A stretch of DNA of 35,721 bases from Actinomycetota bacterium (GTDB lineage Bacteria; Actinomycetota; Actinomycetes; Nanopelagicales; Nanopelagicaceae), in the NCBI GenBank assembly GCA_947380835.1, contig CANCSL010000006.1, forward strand, positions 1-35,721. The letters run 5' to 3'. Of this stretch, positions 1 through 8,360 are shown in pieces; positions within the stretch are counted from its first letter, which is position 1; each line of letters starts with the position of its first letter. The notes beneath the pieces are model-generated. The model did no database searches. It was not told the origin of the DNA and saw nothing but the letters and a program-made list of their open reading frames with translations. Made by a program: the position numbers and the translations under genes.

Positions 1-1577
1 ACGGTTCGGACAGTGTTCGCGCCAGTTTCAGCTTGAACCGCTGCGAGAATTTCAGCTGGGATAGAGCTGTCGACGGTGATCGCCATCAGGGCCTCGCCGC
101 CTTGATGATTACGTCCAACCTGCATTCCGGCGATGTTGATTTGAGCCTTGCCCAAAGCATTTCCGACGGCGCCAACAATTCCTGGCTTATCTGCGTAACG
201 CAAGAAGAGCAGGTTGTCACTCAGAAGCAGATCAAGATCGTGGCTATCGATAGCAACGATCTTCTGGATCTGGCGGATACCCATCAAGGTTCCGCTGACT
301 ACGAGTTGAGTACCGTCACTAAACGCGGCACGAACAGAAACCATGTTGCGATGATCCGGGCTAACTGGATCGGTCATAACACTGGCGCTCAGTCCGCGTT
401 CAACTGCAAGTGCAGGGGCATTGACGTAAGTAACGTCTTCGGCTCCGCAGCCAATGAGTGAACCACGAAGTGCGCTGGTAGCAAGAACCGAGCAGTCGTA
501 TTCGGAAATCTCGCCACGAACTTCAACCATGATTCCGACCGGACATTCACCGACGAGACCGGTGGCAACTTGTGCCAATTTTTCGACAAGTGAAAGAGCC
601 GGACGCACATCTTCGTGAATGAGTCCGCCTTTGACGTTGACTGCATCAGGAACAAGTTCGCCAGCAAGTGCTTTACGAACGGATACAGCTACAGCAATTC
701 CAGCACGTTCTTGTGCTTCATCAGTCGATGCACCTAAGTGAGGAGTGGCTACGACGTTATCCAATTGGAATAACGGTGAATCAGTGCATGGCTCGGTTAC
801 ATAGACGTCGAGTCCTGCTCCCCCAACGCGACCTTCAACGAGTGCGTTATACAGCGCAGTCTCATCGAGAACGCCGCCGCGGGCAGCATTGATAATGCGA
901 ACTGTGGGCTTGACCTTCTTTAAGGCTTCTTCGCCAATGAGGTTTGCGGTCTCTTTGGTTTTAGGCAAGTGAATAGTGATGAAATCACTGACCTCAAGGA
1001 GCTCGTTGAGCTCGACCAAGGTCACGCCTAATTGCGCGGCACGAGCAGGCTGTAGGTAAGGATCATATGCAACGACATTCATGCCAAACGCCTGCATGCG
1101 AGCTGCAACTAATTGACCAATACGACCGAAACCAACAATGCCGAGAGTTTTTTCGAAAAGTTCAGCGCCGGTGTACTTGGATCTTGCCCACTTGCCATTT
1201 CGCAGAGCCGCATTGGCTGGGGAAATGAAACGAGCCGATGCCAACAAAAGAGCGATGGCGAGTTCGGCAGCGCTAACAATGTTAGACGTTGGGGCATTAA
1301 CGACCATGACGCCTGCAGCAGTTGATGCAGGAATATCAACGTTATCAAGGCCAACGCCAGCACGTGCGATCACCTTAAGGCCCTTAGCAGCAGCGACTGC
1401 CTCGGCATCCATCTTGGTTGCCGAACGAATAAGCACTGCATCTACACCAGCACCGAGGGCGGCAAGCAATTCACCGCGATCGGCACCATTACAGTGCCGA
1501 ACTTCAAAGTCTGGACCAAGTGCATCCAAAGTCGCCGGGCTAAGTTCCTCGGCGATAAGAACGACAGGTTTAGCCAC
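1..1577 (-). CDS. serA: D-3-phosphoglycerate dehydrogenase (3' end cut by window)
   Basis: Oxidises 3-phosphoglycerate to 3-phosphohydroxypyruvate with NAD+, the first step of serine synthesis in the cytoplasm. The 525 codons present are close to the usual 525-530 of the long actinobacterial type, so only a few C-terminal residues are missing at the left edge. Visible parts are the Rossmann motif GFGRIG (about 149-154), the NAARGG active-site arginine (R233), the TPHLGAST histidine (H280), then the allosteric intervening domain and a C-terminal ACT domain that would bind serine. I chose the GTG start at 1577 because the protein then begins AKPVVLIAEEL, as the family does. It overlaps the ilvC stop by 8 bases, implying translational coupling to ilvC; GAAGGTG just upstream can serve as a weak ribosome site. 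Confidence 0.95.
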   Translation of the reverse strand, partial: MAKPVVLIAEELSPATLDALGPDFEVRHCNGADRGELLAALGAGVDAVLIRSATKMDAEAVAAAKGLKVIARAGVGLDNVDIPASTAAGVMVVNAPTSNIVSAAELAIALLLASARFISPANAALRNGKWARSKYTGAELFEKTLGIVGFGRIGQLVAARMQAFGMNVVAYDPYLQPARAAQLGVTLVELNELLEVSDFITIHLPKTKETANLIGEEALKKVKPTVRIINAARGGVLDETALYNALVEGRVGGAGLDVYVTEPCTDSPLFQLDNVVATPHLGASTDEAQERAGIAVAVSVRKALAGELVPDAVNVKGGLIHEDVRPALSLVEKLAQVATGLVGECPVGIMVEVRGEISEYDCSVLATSALRGSLIGCGAEDVTYVNAPALAVERGLSASVMTDPVSPDHRNMVSVRAAFSDGTQLVVSGTLMGIRQIQKIVAIDSHDLDLLLSDNLLFLRYADKPGIVGAVGNALGKAQINIAGMQVGRNHQGGEALMAITVDSSIPAEILAAVQAETGANTVRT

Positions 1578-2604
1578 GAGCAGCGACACCTTCTTGGTAA
1601 TCATCCTTGTTGTTGCCCTTGACCCAAGACATCATCTTGCGAAGGTCGCGACCTACAGCTTCGATGGGATGAGTCTCGCCCTTGGCGCGAAGCGCCTTGA
1701 ACTCTGGAGCGCCGGCATCCTGATCCTTGATGAATCGATCTGCGAATGTTCCGTTTTGGATGTCAGCAAGAACGGCCTTCATGTTTTCTTTTACGCTTGG
1801 ATCGATAACGCGAGGGCCGGAGATGTAATCGCCATATTCGGCAGTGTCAGAAACTGACCAACGCTGCTTGGCAATTCCGCCTTCGTACATCAGATCAACA
1901 ATAAGTTTGAGTTCGTGCAAGCACTCGAAGTATGCAACCTCTGGTTGATATCCAGCCTCGACCAACGTTTCGAAACCATATTGAACGAGTTGAGAAGCGC
2001 CACCACAGAGAACTGACTGCTCACCGAATAAATCGGTCTCGCACTCTTCGGTGAAGGTGGTCAAGATTCCGCCAGCGCGCAATCCGCCGATGGCCTTGGC
2101 ATAAGACAAAGTGATTGGCCAAGCATTGCCAGTTGCATCTTGCTCGACTGCAACCAACACAGGAACTCCACGACCAGCTGAGTACTCACGACGTACCAAG
2201 TGGCCAGGACCCTTTGGAGCAACCATGGCAACATCGATATCTGGGCCAGGCTTGATGTAACCAAAGCGAATATTAAATCCGTGACCAAAGAACAACGCCG
2301 ATCCGGCTTTGAGATTTGGTTCGATGGAGTCAGTCCAGATGTGACGTTGAACGTGGTCAGGTGCCAGCAACATAACAACGTCGGCTTCCTTCACAGCATC
2401 GGCTACTGAAAGAACGCGTAGTCCTTCGGCTTCGGCCTTAGCGCGAGACTTAGAACCTTCTGCTAGACCGATGCGAACATCGACGCCACTGTCGCGCAGG
2501 CTGAGTGAGTGAGCATGGCCTTGCGATCCATAACCAATTACTGCAACTTTCTTAGATTGGATGATGGATAGATCGGCATCTTCGTCGTGATACTGGGTTG
2601 CCAC
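1570..2604 (-). CDS. ilvC: Ketol-acid reductoisomerase (NADP+)
   Basis: Converts acetolactate and acetohydroxybutyrate to dihydroxy acids, the second common step of valine, leucine and isoleucine synthesis. At 344 residues it is a class I (short) enzyme. The N-terminal Rossmann motif GYGSQGHA starts near residue 24, and the serines in the following loop (GLAEGSKSR) fit recognition of the NADPH phosphate. The C-terminal knotted helical domain carries the acidic metal ligands (for example FTEECETDLFGEQ). The start is GTG, with AAAGG 8 bases upstream. A 64-base gap separates it from ilvN, the longest inside the ilvBNC-serA run, and may hold an extra promoter. Confidence 0.97.
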   Translation of the reverse strand: MATQYHDEDADLSIIQSKKVAVIGYGSQGHAHSLSLRDSGVDVRIGLAEGSKSRAKAEAEGLRVLSVADAVKEADVVMLLAPDHVQRHIWTDSIEPNLKAGSALFFGHGFNIRFGYIKPGPDIDVAMVAPKGPGHLVRREYSAGRGVPVLVAVEQDATGNAWPITLSYAKAIGGLRAGGILTTFTEECETDLFGEQSVLCGGASQLVQYGFETLVEAGYQPEVAYFECLHELKLIVDLMYEGGIAKQRWSVSDTAEYGDYISGPRVIDPSVKENMKAVLADIQNGTFADRFIKDQDAGAPEFKALRAKGETHPIEAVGRDLRKMMSWVKGNNKDDYQEGVAARG

Positions 2605-2658
2605 TTTTGTAACCTTTCGCTGGAGTGAACGTGAACAGATAGCTGGGATATGGGGCTA

Positions 2659-2664
2659 AGCCTA
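2659..2664 (-). promoter_or_regulatory. Possible internal -10 box for ilvC
   Basis: TAGGCT, the same hexamer as at proA, occurs four bases after the ilvN stop in the only sizeable gap of the operon. There is no convincing -35 and no start codon at the leaderless distance, so this would be an ordinary promoter with a leader of about 50 bases. Weak call based on one hexamer. Confidence 0.25.
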
Positions 2665-2668
2665 TTTT

Positions 2669-3190
2669 TTATTGGTTTTCGGTGGAAATTGAGCCAGGTT
2701 TGAGCCCGCGGGACATCGCAACTAGTCCAGATTGGACCAATTCCTTAATCCCGTAAGGCTCAAGTACGCGTAAAAGAGCTTGGATTTTCTCGGCATTGCC
2801 AGTGGCCTCAATAGTGACGGCATCCTGAGCAACATCGACAACCTTGGCTCGGAAAAGTTGGACTGTCTCCAGAACCTGGGATCGCGTGATGGGAGTCGTT
2901 GCGACCTTCACCAAGAGCAGCTCGCGCTGCACCGAAGTAATCGGATCCAGTTGGGTGATGCTGATGACGTTAATCAATTTATCTAGTTGTTGAATAACTT
3001 GTTCGAGGGCATGACCTTCAACGCTGATGACGATAGTCATGCGCGAGATGTTGTCATCTTCGGTCGGACCGACAGCCAAAGAATCGATGTTGTAACCGCG
3101 ACGCGAAAAGAGTGAAGCGACGCGGGCAAGAACACCCGGGCTATTCTCGACGAGAACGGAAAGGGTATGAGTATGAATTGAATTAGTCAT
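2669..3190 (-). CDS. ilvN: Acetolactate synthase small (regulatory) subunit
   Basis: Regulatory partner of IlvB; binds branched-chain amino acids, usually valine, and activates the catalytic subunit. The 173-residue protein has an N-terminal ACT domain (HTLSVLVENSPGVLARVASLFSRR begins near residue 8, quoted here in part as LSVLVENSPGVLARV) and a C-terminal ALS_ss domain. A GTG three bases further upstream is also in frame. I prefer the ATG at 3190 because AGGAG then lies 5 bases away rather than 2. That ATG overlaps the ilvB stop as TGATG, so the two subunits are translationally coupled. Confidence 0.95.
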   Translation of the reverse strand: MTNSIHTHTLSVLVENSPGVLARVASLFSRRGYNIDSLAVGPTEDDNISRMTIVISVEGHALEQVIQQLDKLINVISITQLDPITSVQRELLLVKVATTPITRSQVLETVQLFRAKVVDVAQDAVTIEATGNAEKIQALLRVLEPYGIKELVQSGLVAMSRGLKPGSISTENQ

Positions 3191-4941
3191 CACAACTCCT
3201 GAGAATCCCAGATTGGCGCCATCGAGCGCGCAACCACGATGTCATCATTAGAAGTACCAGCGGCGACCATCGGCCATACCATCGCATCGCGATGTACTCG
3301 GAAGTCGACGACGACAGGTTGATCGTTGATCTCCATCGCTTGAGCAATCACCCGATCAACATCTTCGCGGCTTTCGCAGGCAAGACCAACACAGCCCATG
3401 GCTTCGGCCAATTTGGCAAAGTCAGGGATGCGCTTGGAGTGCAAGTCGGTATTTGAATAACGCTCGTTATAGAACAAGGTCTGCCATTGGCGAACCATTC
3501 CCAAACTTTCGTTATTAATAATTGCGACCTTGATAGGAATTTTATTGATGGCGCAGGTTACGAGTTCTTGATTGGTCATCTGGAAACAGCCATCTCCATC
3601 GATCGCCCACACAACTTTGTCAGGAGCACCAACTTTGGCACCCATGGCCGCAGGTACTGCGTAACCCATGGTTCCTAATCCGCCTGAGTTCAACCAAGTA
3701 CGAGGGTTTTCGTAGGAGATAAATTGCGATGCCCACATCTGGTGTTGGCCAACGCCAGCAACGAAGATCGATTCGGGACCGGAAATCTTGCCAATGCGCT
3801 CGATGACATATTGGGGAGAAAGCGTGCCATCTGTTGGGTGGTCGTAACCCAATGGATAGCGAGTGCGCCACGAATTGAGTTGGCTCCACCAAGCCGAAAG
3901 ATCAGGCTGATGCTTTTTAAATTCTGCCTTAAGAGCGGGAATGAGAGCGCTGATCGTGTACTTGAGGTCACCAATTAATGCGACATCAACTATGCGATTC
4001 TTACCGATTTCAGCTGGATCGATGTCGGCGTGAATGATCTTGGCATCCGGAGCGAATGAGGAGAGCTTGCCGGTAACGCGATCATCGAAGCGAGCGCCCA
4101 ACGTGATCAGCAAATCCGATTTTTGCAACGCCGTTACTGCAGCGACGGTGCCGTGCATGCCGGGCATTCCCAGATGTTGTTGATGATGATCAGGGAAAGC
4201 ACCACGTGCCATCAAAGTTGTGACGACGGGGGCGCCGGTGAGTTCAGCGAGTTGCATCAATTCTTTGTAAGAATTGGATTTGATGACACCGCCACCTACA
4301 TAGAGAACTGGACTTTGTGCAGATGCAATCAGTGCTGCTGCATCGCGAACCGCGCTGGTTTCGGGTTCGACAATTGGGCGGTAGCCAGCAAGTGATACTG
4401 ATTCGGGCCAATTAAAAATGGTCTGCTTTTGCAGCGCATCTTTGGCGATATCAACCAGGACTGCGCCGGGCCGGCCGGTAGCAGCAATATGAAAGGCCTC
4501 AGCAATTGCGCGTGGAATATCGGCTGGATCAGTAACTAAATAATTGTGTTTGGTGACCGGCATCGTGATGCCGCGGATATCAGCCTCTTGGAAGGCATCG
4601 GTGCCAATGGCGCCGGAGGCGACTTGACCGGTGATCGCAACTAATGGCACCGAATCCATTTGAGCATCAGCAAGCGGCGTCACCAGATTGGTGGCACCCG
4701 GACCGGATGTAGCGATACAAACTCCAACACGACCAGTGGCTTGGGCATAGCCCGTTGCGGCATGACCGGCGCCTTGTTCATGGCGCACCAAGATGTGTCG
4801 AATCGGGCTATCAAAAATTGGATCGTAAGCGGGCAAGATCGCGCCACCAGGGATACCGAACATGACATCAACGCCAGCACGCTCTAACGATTTCACGAGG
4901 GAAGTTGCCCCCGTCATTTGCTTTCCATTCTCGCTACTCAT
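3190..4941 (-). CDS. ilvB: Acetolactate synthase large (catalytic) subunit
   Basis: Thiamine diphosphate enzyme condensing pyruvate with pyruvate or 2-oxobutyrate, the committed step of branched-chain amino acid synthesis. The 583-residue protein has the catalytic glutamate in RHEQGAGHAA (E55), a central FAD-binding region, and the C-terminal ThDP motif running from GDGCFQ to IINN. A second in-frame ATG lies two codons upstream at 4947, but there the AAGGGAG ribosome site touches the codon; from 4941 the spacing is 6 bases, so 4941 is the better start. It follows the leader peptide and terminator at 5003-5092, which should make transcription depend on branched-chain aminoacyl-tRNA supply. Confidence 0.97.
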   Translation of the reverse strand: MSSENGKQMTGATSLVKSLERAGVDVMFGIPGGAILPAYDPIFDSPIRHILVRHEQGAGHAATGYAQATGRVGVCIATSGPGATNLVTPLADAQMDSVPLVAITGQVASGAIGTDAFQEADIRGITMPVTKHNYLVTDPADIPRAIAEAFHIAATGRPGAVLVDIAKDALQKQTIFNWPESVSLAGYRPIVEPETSAVRDAAALIASAQSPVLYVGGGVIKSNSYKELMQLAELTGAPVVTTLMARGAFPDHHQQHLGMPGMHGTVAAVTALQKSDLLITLGARFDDRVTGKLSSFAPDAKIIHADIDPAEIGKNRIVDVALIGDLKYTISALIPALKAEFKKHQPDLSAWWSQLNSWRTRYPLGYDHPTDGTLSPQYVIERIGKISGPESIFVAGVGQHQMWASQFISYENPRTWLNSGGLGTMGYAVPAAMGAKVGAPDKVVWAIDGDGCFQMTNQELVTCAINKIPIKVAIINNESLGMVRQWQTLFYNERYSNTDLHSKRIPDFAKLAEAMGCVGLACESREDVDRVIAQAMEINDQPVVVDFRVHRDAMVWPMVAAGTSNDDIVVARSMAPIWDSQEL

Positions 4942-4947
4942 GTTCAT

Positions 4948-4954
4948 CTCCCTT
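4948..4954 (-). promoter_or_regulatory. ilvB ribosome binding site
   Basis: AAGGGAG reads on the minus strand immediately before the first ATG (4947) and 6 bases before the second (4941). The spacing decides for the second ATG. Confidence 0.75.
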
Positions 4955-5002
4955 CGTTCTCTCTTCGAGCTACTTTTAGCTTGAAAACTTAATTCCCCCG
5001 AT

Positions 5003-5034
5003 AAATACGAAACCCCCCAGTTTTCACTGAGGGG
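5003..5034 (-). terminator. ilv attenuator terminator
   Basis: On the minus strand CCCCTCAGT and ACTGGGGGG pair as a 9-bp stem (one G-U) closed by a GAAA tetraloop, followed by the T-rich stretch TTTCGTATTT. It lies 19 bases after the stop of the leader peptide and about 50 bases before ilvB, the position of an attenuator. Confidence 0.85.
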
Positions 5035-5036
5035 TA

Positions 5037-5066
5037 GCGCACGATCGATGATGCTAGATCGCGCGC
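5037..5066 (-). promoter_or_regulatory. ilv leader upstream hairpin (probable pause or switch stem)
   Basis: GCGCGCGATC and GATCGTGCGC form a 10-bp stem (one G-U pair) with a 10-base loop. The 5' arm is made of the last codons of the leader peptide and the loop holds its stop codon, so a ribosome on the leader would control whether the stem forms. It sits directly before the terminator without overlapping it. I could not identify a strong mutually exclusive antiterminator by eye. Confidence 0.6.
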
Positions 5067-5092
5067 TTTCGGATTACCACGGCTTGTGCCAT
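5054..5092 (-). CDS. ilvB leader peptide (attenuation)
   Basis: A 12-residue reading frame, MAQAVVIRKRAI then TAG, lies between the ilv promoter and the terminator. Valine-valine-isoleucine at residues 5-7 and a final isoleucine make it a sensor for charged tRNA-Val and tRNA-Ile. Attenuation of ilvBNC through a Val/Ile-rich leader is established in Corynebacterium. The -10 box ends 6 bases before the ATG and there is no Shine-Dalgarno sequence, so transcription probably starts at the A of the ATG and the peptide is read from a leaderless mRNA. The role is inferred from composition and placement; the frame itself is directly visible. Confidence 0.75.
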   Translation of the reverse strand: MAQAVVIRKRAI

Positions 5093-5098
5093 GTCTGA

Positions 5099-5127
5099 AT
5101 TGTCGCGCGATGTTTAATCTTCGTCAA
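5099..5127 (-). promoter_or_regulatory. ilvB leader promoter
   Basis: TTGACG (5122-5127) and GACAAT (5099-5104) are separated by 17 bases, matching a housekeeping sigma promoter. The predicted start point coincides with the leader peptide ATG at 5092. Confidence 0.7.
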
Positions 5128-5131
5128 CCCC

Positions 5132-5147
5132 TGAGATGAGCATCTCA
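5132..5147. promoter_or_regulatory. Inverted repeat upstream of the ilv -35
   Basis: TGAGATG and CATCTCA form a perfect 7-bp inverted repeat with a 2-base centre, 4 bases upstream of the -35 box and 9 bases after the ilvD stop. It could be an operator. As an ilvD terminator it would lack a T-tract and have almost no loop. Confidence 0.45.
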
Positions 5148-5156
5148 TTATTTGGA

Positions 5157-6833
5157 TTATCCGCAGACCGCCCCCTGAGAAGCAGAACCAACTACCTTGG
5201 AATATTTCGCCAATACGCCGCGGCGGTACTTATGCGGAACTGGCTGAAAATGCTTGCGGCGTTCGACTAGTTCGGCCTCATCCACCAAGAGATCAAGTGT
5301 GCGCTCTTTCACATTGATGCGAACGATGTCGCCGTCCTTGACGAAGGCAATGGGCCCGCCATCAACAGCCTCGGGGCTGACGTGACCAACACATAGACCG
5401 GTGCTACCGCCAGAGAACCGACCATCTGTGAGCAGCAAAGTGGACTTACCCAAACCTGCACCTTTGATAGCTCCGGTGATCATCAACATCTCGCGCATTC
5501 CGGGTCCACCCTTAGGACCTTCGTAGCGAATAACAACAACATCTCCAGCAACGATCGTTCCATTCTCAAGTGCATCCATCGCGCCTTGTTCGCGATCGAA
5601 CACTCGAGCTGGGCCTTCGAAGAGATCGATACCAACTCCAGCGGTTTTGCATACCGCGCCTTCTGGAGCAAGCGAGCCCTTAAGAATTGTGATTCCGCCA
5701 CCAGCAGAAAGTGGATTCTTTACCGCATGAAGTACATCGCCATCGGGATCTAGCGGAGTTATGTGTGCCAAGTTTTCGGCCATGGTCTTGCCGGTGACAG
5801 TCAGGCAATCGCCATGCAGAAGACCCGCATCAAGCAGGGCACGGAGCACGACCGGAATTCCACCAACGCGATCGATATCGGTCATGACATATTTACCGAA
5901 AGGTTTGAGATCACCCAATAATGGAGTCTTCTCGCTGATGCGTTGGAAATCTTCCAACGTCAGATCAACTTCGGCCTCGTTAGCAATCGCCAAAAGATGG
6001 AGAACTGCATTGGTTGATCCGCCAAGAGCCATGACAACAGTGATGGCATTTTCAAAAGCCTTCTTGGTCAAGATAGTTCTGGTCGTTATCCCTTGACGGA
6101 TTAATTCAACGACAGCAGCGCCAGCCTTAACTGCGTAATCATCGCGACGGCGATCTACTGCAGGAGGAGATGCTGATCCTGGGAGTGAGAGACCAATTGC
6201 TTCACCAACGGCGGCCATAGTGTTGGCGGTATACATTCCGCCGCAAGCACCTTCGCCCGGACAGATGGCGCGTTCAATCTTGTCTACTTGCTCTTGCGAA
6301 ATAAGACCTCGGGCACAAGCACCAACCGCCTCAAATGCATCAATGATCGTGACATCTTTGCCATCAACACTTCCGGCCAAAGTGGAACCGGCATAGACGA
6401 AAACGCTGGCAACATCGATGCGAGCCGCAGCCATCATCATGCCGGGTAAAGATTTATCGCAACCTGCAAAAGTGACCATGCCATCAAGACGTTCGGCTTG
6501 CATAACGGTCTCAACGGAGTCGGCAATAACTTCACGCGAAACCAAGGAGAAGTGCATTCCTTCGTGTCCCATAGAAATTCCATCGGATACGGAGATCGTG
6601 CCAAATTGCATGGGAAAACCACCGGCATCGATGACGCCTTGGCGTGAAGCCTTTGCCAAACGGTCTAGCGAGAGATTGCACGGAGTGATTTCATTCCACG
6701 AGGAGGCGATGCCGATCTGTGGTTTGGCAAAGTCATCATCTTGCATTCCAACCGCGCGCAACATTCCGCGCGCTGGCGCACGTTCCATTCCGTCAGTAAC
6801 CAGCCCTGAACGTGGCTTCATGGAATTACTCAT
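5157..6833 (-). CDS. ilvD: Dihydroxy-acid dehydratase
   Basis: Iron-sulfur enzyme that dehydrates the IlvC products to 2-oxo acids, the third common step of branched-chain synthesis. The 558-residue protein has the three cluster cysteines at C52 (TPCNLS), C125 (GCDKSLPG) and C197 (GACGGMYT), plus the C-terminal DGRFSGG signature. The ATG at 6833 has AGGGGAG at 6 bases. It lies only 27 bases after gatB with no terminator, so it is probably transcribed with proA-gatCAB and not with ilvBNC, although the leader promoter begins just beyond its stop. Valine and isoleucine synthesis is therefore split between two adjacent transcription units. Confidence 0.97.
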   Translation of the reverse strand: MSNSMKPRSGLVTDGMERAPARGMLRAVGMQDDDFAKPQIGIASSWNEITPCNLSLDRLAKASRQGVIDAGGFPMQFGTISVSDGISMGHEGMHFSLVSREVIADSVETVMQAERLDGMVTFAGCDKSLPGMMMAAARIDVASVFVYAGSTLAGSVDGKDVTIIDAFEAVGACARGLISQEQVDKIERAICPGEGACGGMYTANTMAAVGEAIGLSLPGSASPPAVDRRRDDYAVKAGAAVVELIRQGITTRTILTKKAFENAITVVMALGGSTNAVLHLLAIANEAEVDLTLEDFQRISEKTPLLGDLKPFGKYVMTDIDRVGGIPVVLRALLDAGLLHGDCLTVTGKTMAENLAHITPLDPDGDVLHAVKNPLSAGGGITILKGSLAPEGAVCKTAGVGIDLFEGPARVFDREQGAMDALENGTIVAGDVVVIRYEGPKGGPGMREMLMITGAIKGAGLGKSTLLLTDGRFSGGSTGLCVGHVSPEAVDGGPIAFVKDGDIVRINVKERTLDLLVDEAELVERRKHFQPVPHKYRRGVLAKYSKVVGSASQGAVCG

Positions 6834-6860
6834 GTGCGCTCCCCTATTTGTAACTGGTTT

Positions 6861-8360
6861 TTAACTCTGACCTAAATGCTTTAACAATAATTCACGAACC
6901 TTGGCAGCATCTGCTTGGCCACCGGTCGCTTTCATGACCGCACCAATCAATGCGCCAGCCGCCGGAATATTGCCACCGCGAATGCGCTCGGCAGTATCGG
7001 GCTGGGCAGCAATTGCAGCTTCGATAGCAACCATAAGCGCTGAATCATCGGATACAACTTTAAGACCACGCTTTTCAATTACTTCAGCAGGAGTACCTTC
7101 GCCAGAAATCACACCTTCGACCACCTGACGAGCCAACTTGTCCGTGAGATCTCCAAAGGCGATAAGAGCAATCACTTCGGCAACTTGTGCGGGAGTAATC
7201 AATGAAATCGGAGCAACTTCCTTTTCATTAGCTAAGCGAGAAATCTCGCCCAACCACCAGCTGCGGGCTTTCGTTGGATCGGCACCTAAAAGCACGGTTT
7301 CTTCGACCGTGTCGAGGAGTTCAGCATTGACCATGGAGGTCATCTCTTTATCAGGGACGTTCCATTCGGCCTTAAGTCGTTTGCGTCGAAGCGATGGCTT
7401 CTCGGGCAGCGTTGCGCGAAGTGTTTCAATCCAGTCAGCATCGGGAGTTACAGGAACCAAATCTGGTTCTGGGAAATAACGATAATCCTCGGCTTGTTCT
7501 TTCGAACGGCCAGGGCGCGTTTCGCCGCTCTCTTCTAAGAAGTGGCGAGTCTCTTGAATAATACGTTCGCCTTTTTCGAGACGATTGGCTTGGCGAACCA
7601 TCTCGCCGGAGACAGCACGTTCGACGGAGCGAAGTGAGTTGACGTTCTTGGTTTCGCTTCTCGTTCCCAATTTTCCAGAACCAATTTCGGCCAGCGAAAC
7701 GTTGGCGTCACAGCGAAGAGAGCCTTGCTCCATCTTTACATCAGAAACACCGAGTGAACGGAGAATGTCGCGGAGTTCGGTGACATAGGCACGGGCAACT
7801 TGCGGAGCATATTTACCAGTACCAGGAATGATCTTGGTGACGATTTCAACCAACGGAATACCCGCGCGGTTGTAATCCAACAATGAATATTCAGCACCAT
7901 GAATACGTCCGGTGGCACCACCTACGTGCAATGACTTACCGGTGTCTTCCTCCATGTGGACGCGCTCAATTTCAACGCGGAAAACCTTCATACCTTCGTC
8001 AGTTTCAATTTCGACATCGAGATATCCATTTACGCAAATGGGCTCGTCAAACTGTGACGTCTGAAAGTTCTTGGGCATATCTGGGTAGAAATAGTTCTTG
8101 CGGGCAAAGCGGCTAAAAGGTGCGATAGAGCAATTCAGGGCCAAGCCAATAAGAATCGAACTTTCGATTGCTTTGCCGTTTACGGCTGGCAGTGATCCAG
8201 GAAGTCCCAAACAAACTGGGCAGGTCTGAGTATTTGGTTCTGCTCCAAATTCGGTGGCACAGCCGCAGAACATTTTGGAAAGTGTGTTGAGCTCGACGTG
8301 TACTTCCAAACCAAGAGTCGGCTCGTACTTAGCAATTGCGTCGTTAAAAGTCAGTGCCAT
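6861..8360 (-). CDS. gatB: Asp-tRNA(Asn)/Glu-tRNA(Gln) amidotransferase subunit B
   Basis: The tRNA-binding kinase-like subunit that phosphorylates Glu (or Asp) misacylated on tRNA before amidation by GatA. The 499-residue protein has the cradle domain with zinc-type cysteines (CGCATEFG and TCPVCLGLPG), the signature TSQFDEPIC, and a C-terminal YqeY-like tail. A longer in-frame start reaches to 8408, but its first residues (MGRSHPFSS) do not look like GatB and overlap gatA. ALTFNDAIAKYEPTLGLEVH is a natural beginning. The ATG at 8360 shares one base with the gatA stop (TAATG), so expression is coupled. Confidence 0.96.
   Translation of the reverse strand: MALTFNDAIAKYEPTLGLEVHVELNTLSKMFCGCATEFGAEPNTQTCPVCLGLPGSLPAVNGKAIESSILIGLALNCSIAPFSRFARKNYFYPDMPKNFQTSQFDEPICVNGYLDVEIETDEGMKVFRVEIERVHMEEDTGKSLHVGGATGRIHGAEYSLLDYNRAGIPLVEIVTKIIPGTGKYAPQVARAYVTELRDILRSLGVSDVKMEQGSLRCDANVSLAEIGSGKLGTRSETKNVNSLRSVERAVSGEMVRQANRLEKGERIIQETRHFLEESGETRPGRSKEQAEDYRYFPEPDLVPVTPDADWIETLRATLPEKPSLRRKRLKAEWNVPDKEMTSMVNAELLDTVEETVLLGADPTKARSWWLGEISRLANEKEVAPISLITPAQVAEVIALIAFGDLTDKLARQVVEGVISGEGTPAEVIEKRGLKVVSDDSALMVAIEAAIAAQPDTAERIRGGNIPAAGALIGAVMKATGGQADAAKVRELLLKHLGQS

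Noticed and set aside
33..461. Plus-strand open frame of 142 codons at the left end
   Set aside because: Lies entirely opposite serA, whose protein has full family motifs on the minus strand.
1138..1857. Plus-strand frame of 239 codons
   Set aside because: Antisense to serA and ilvC; Ala/Thr/Ser-rich shadow with no recognisable domain.
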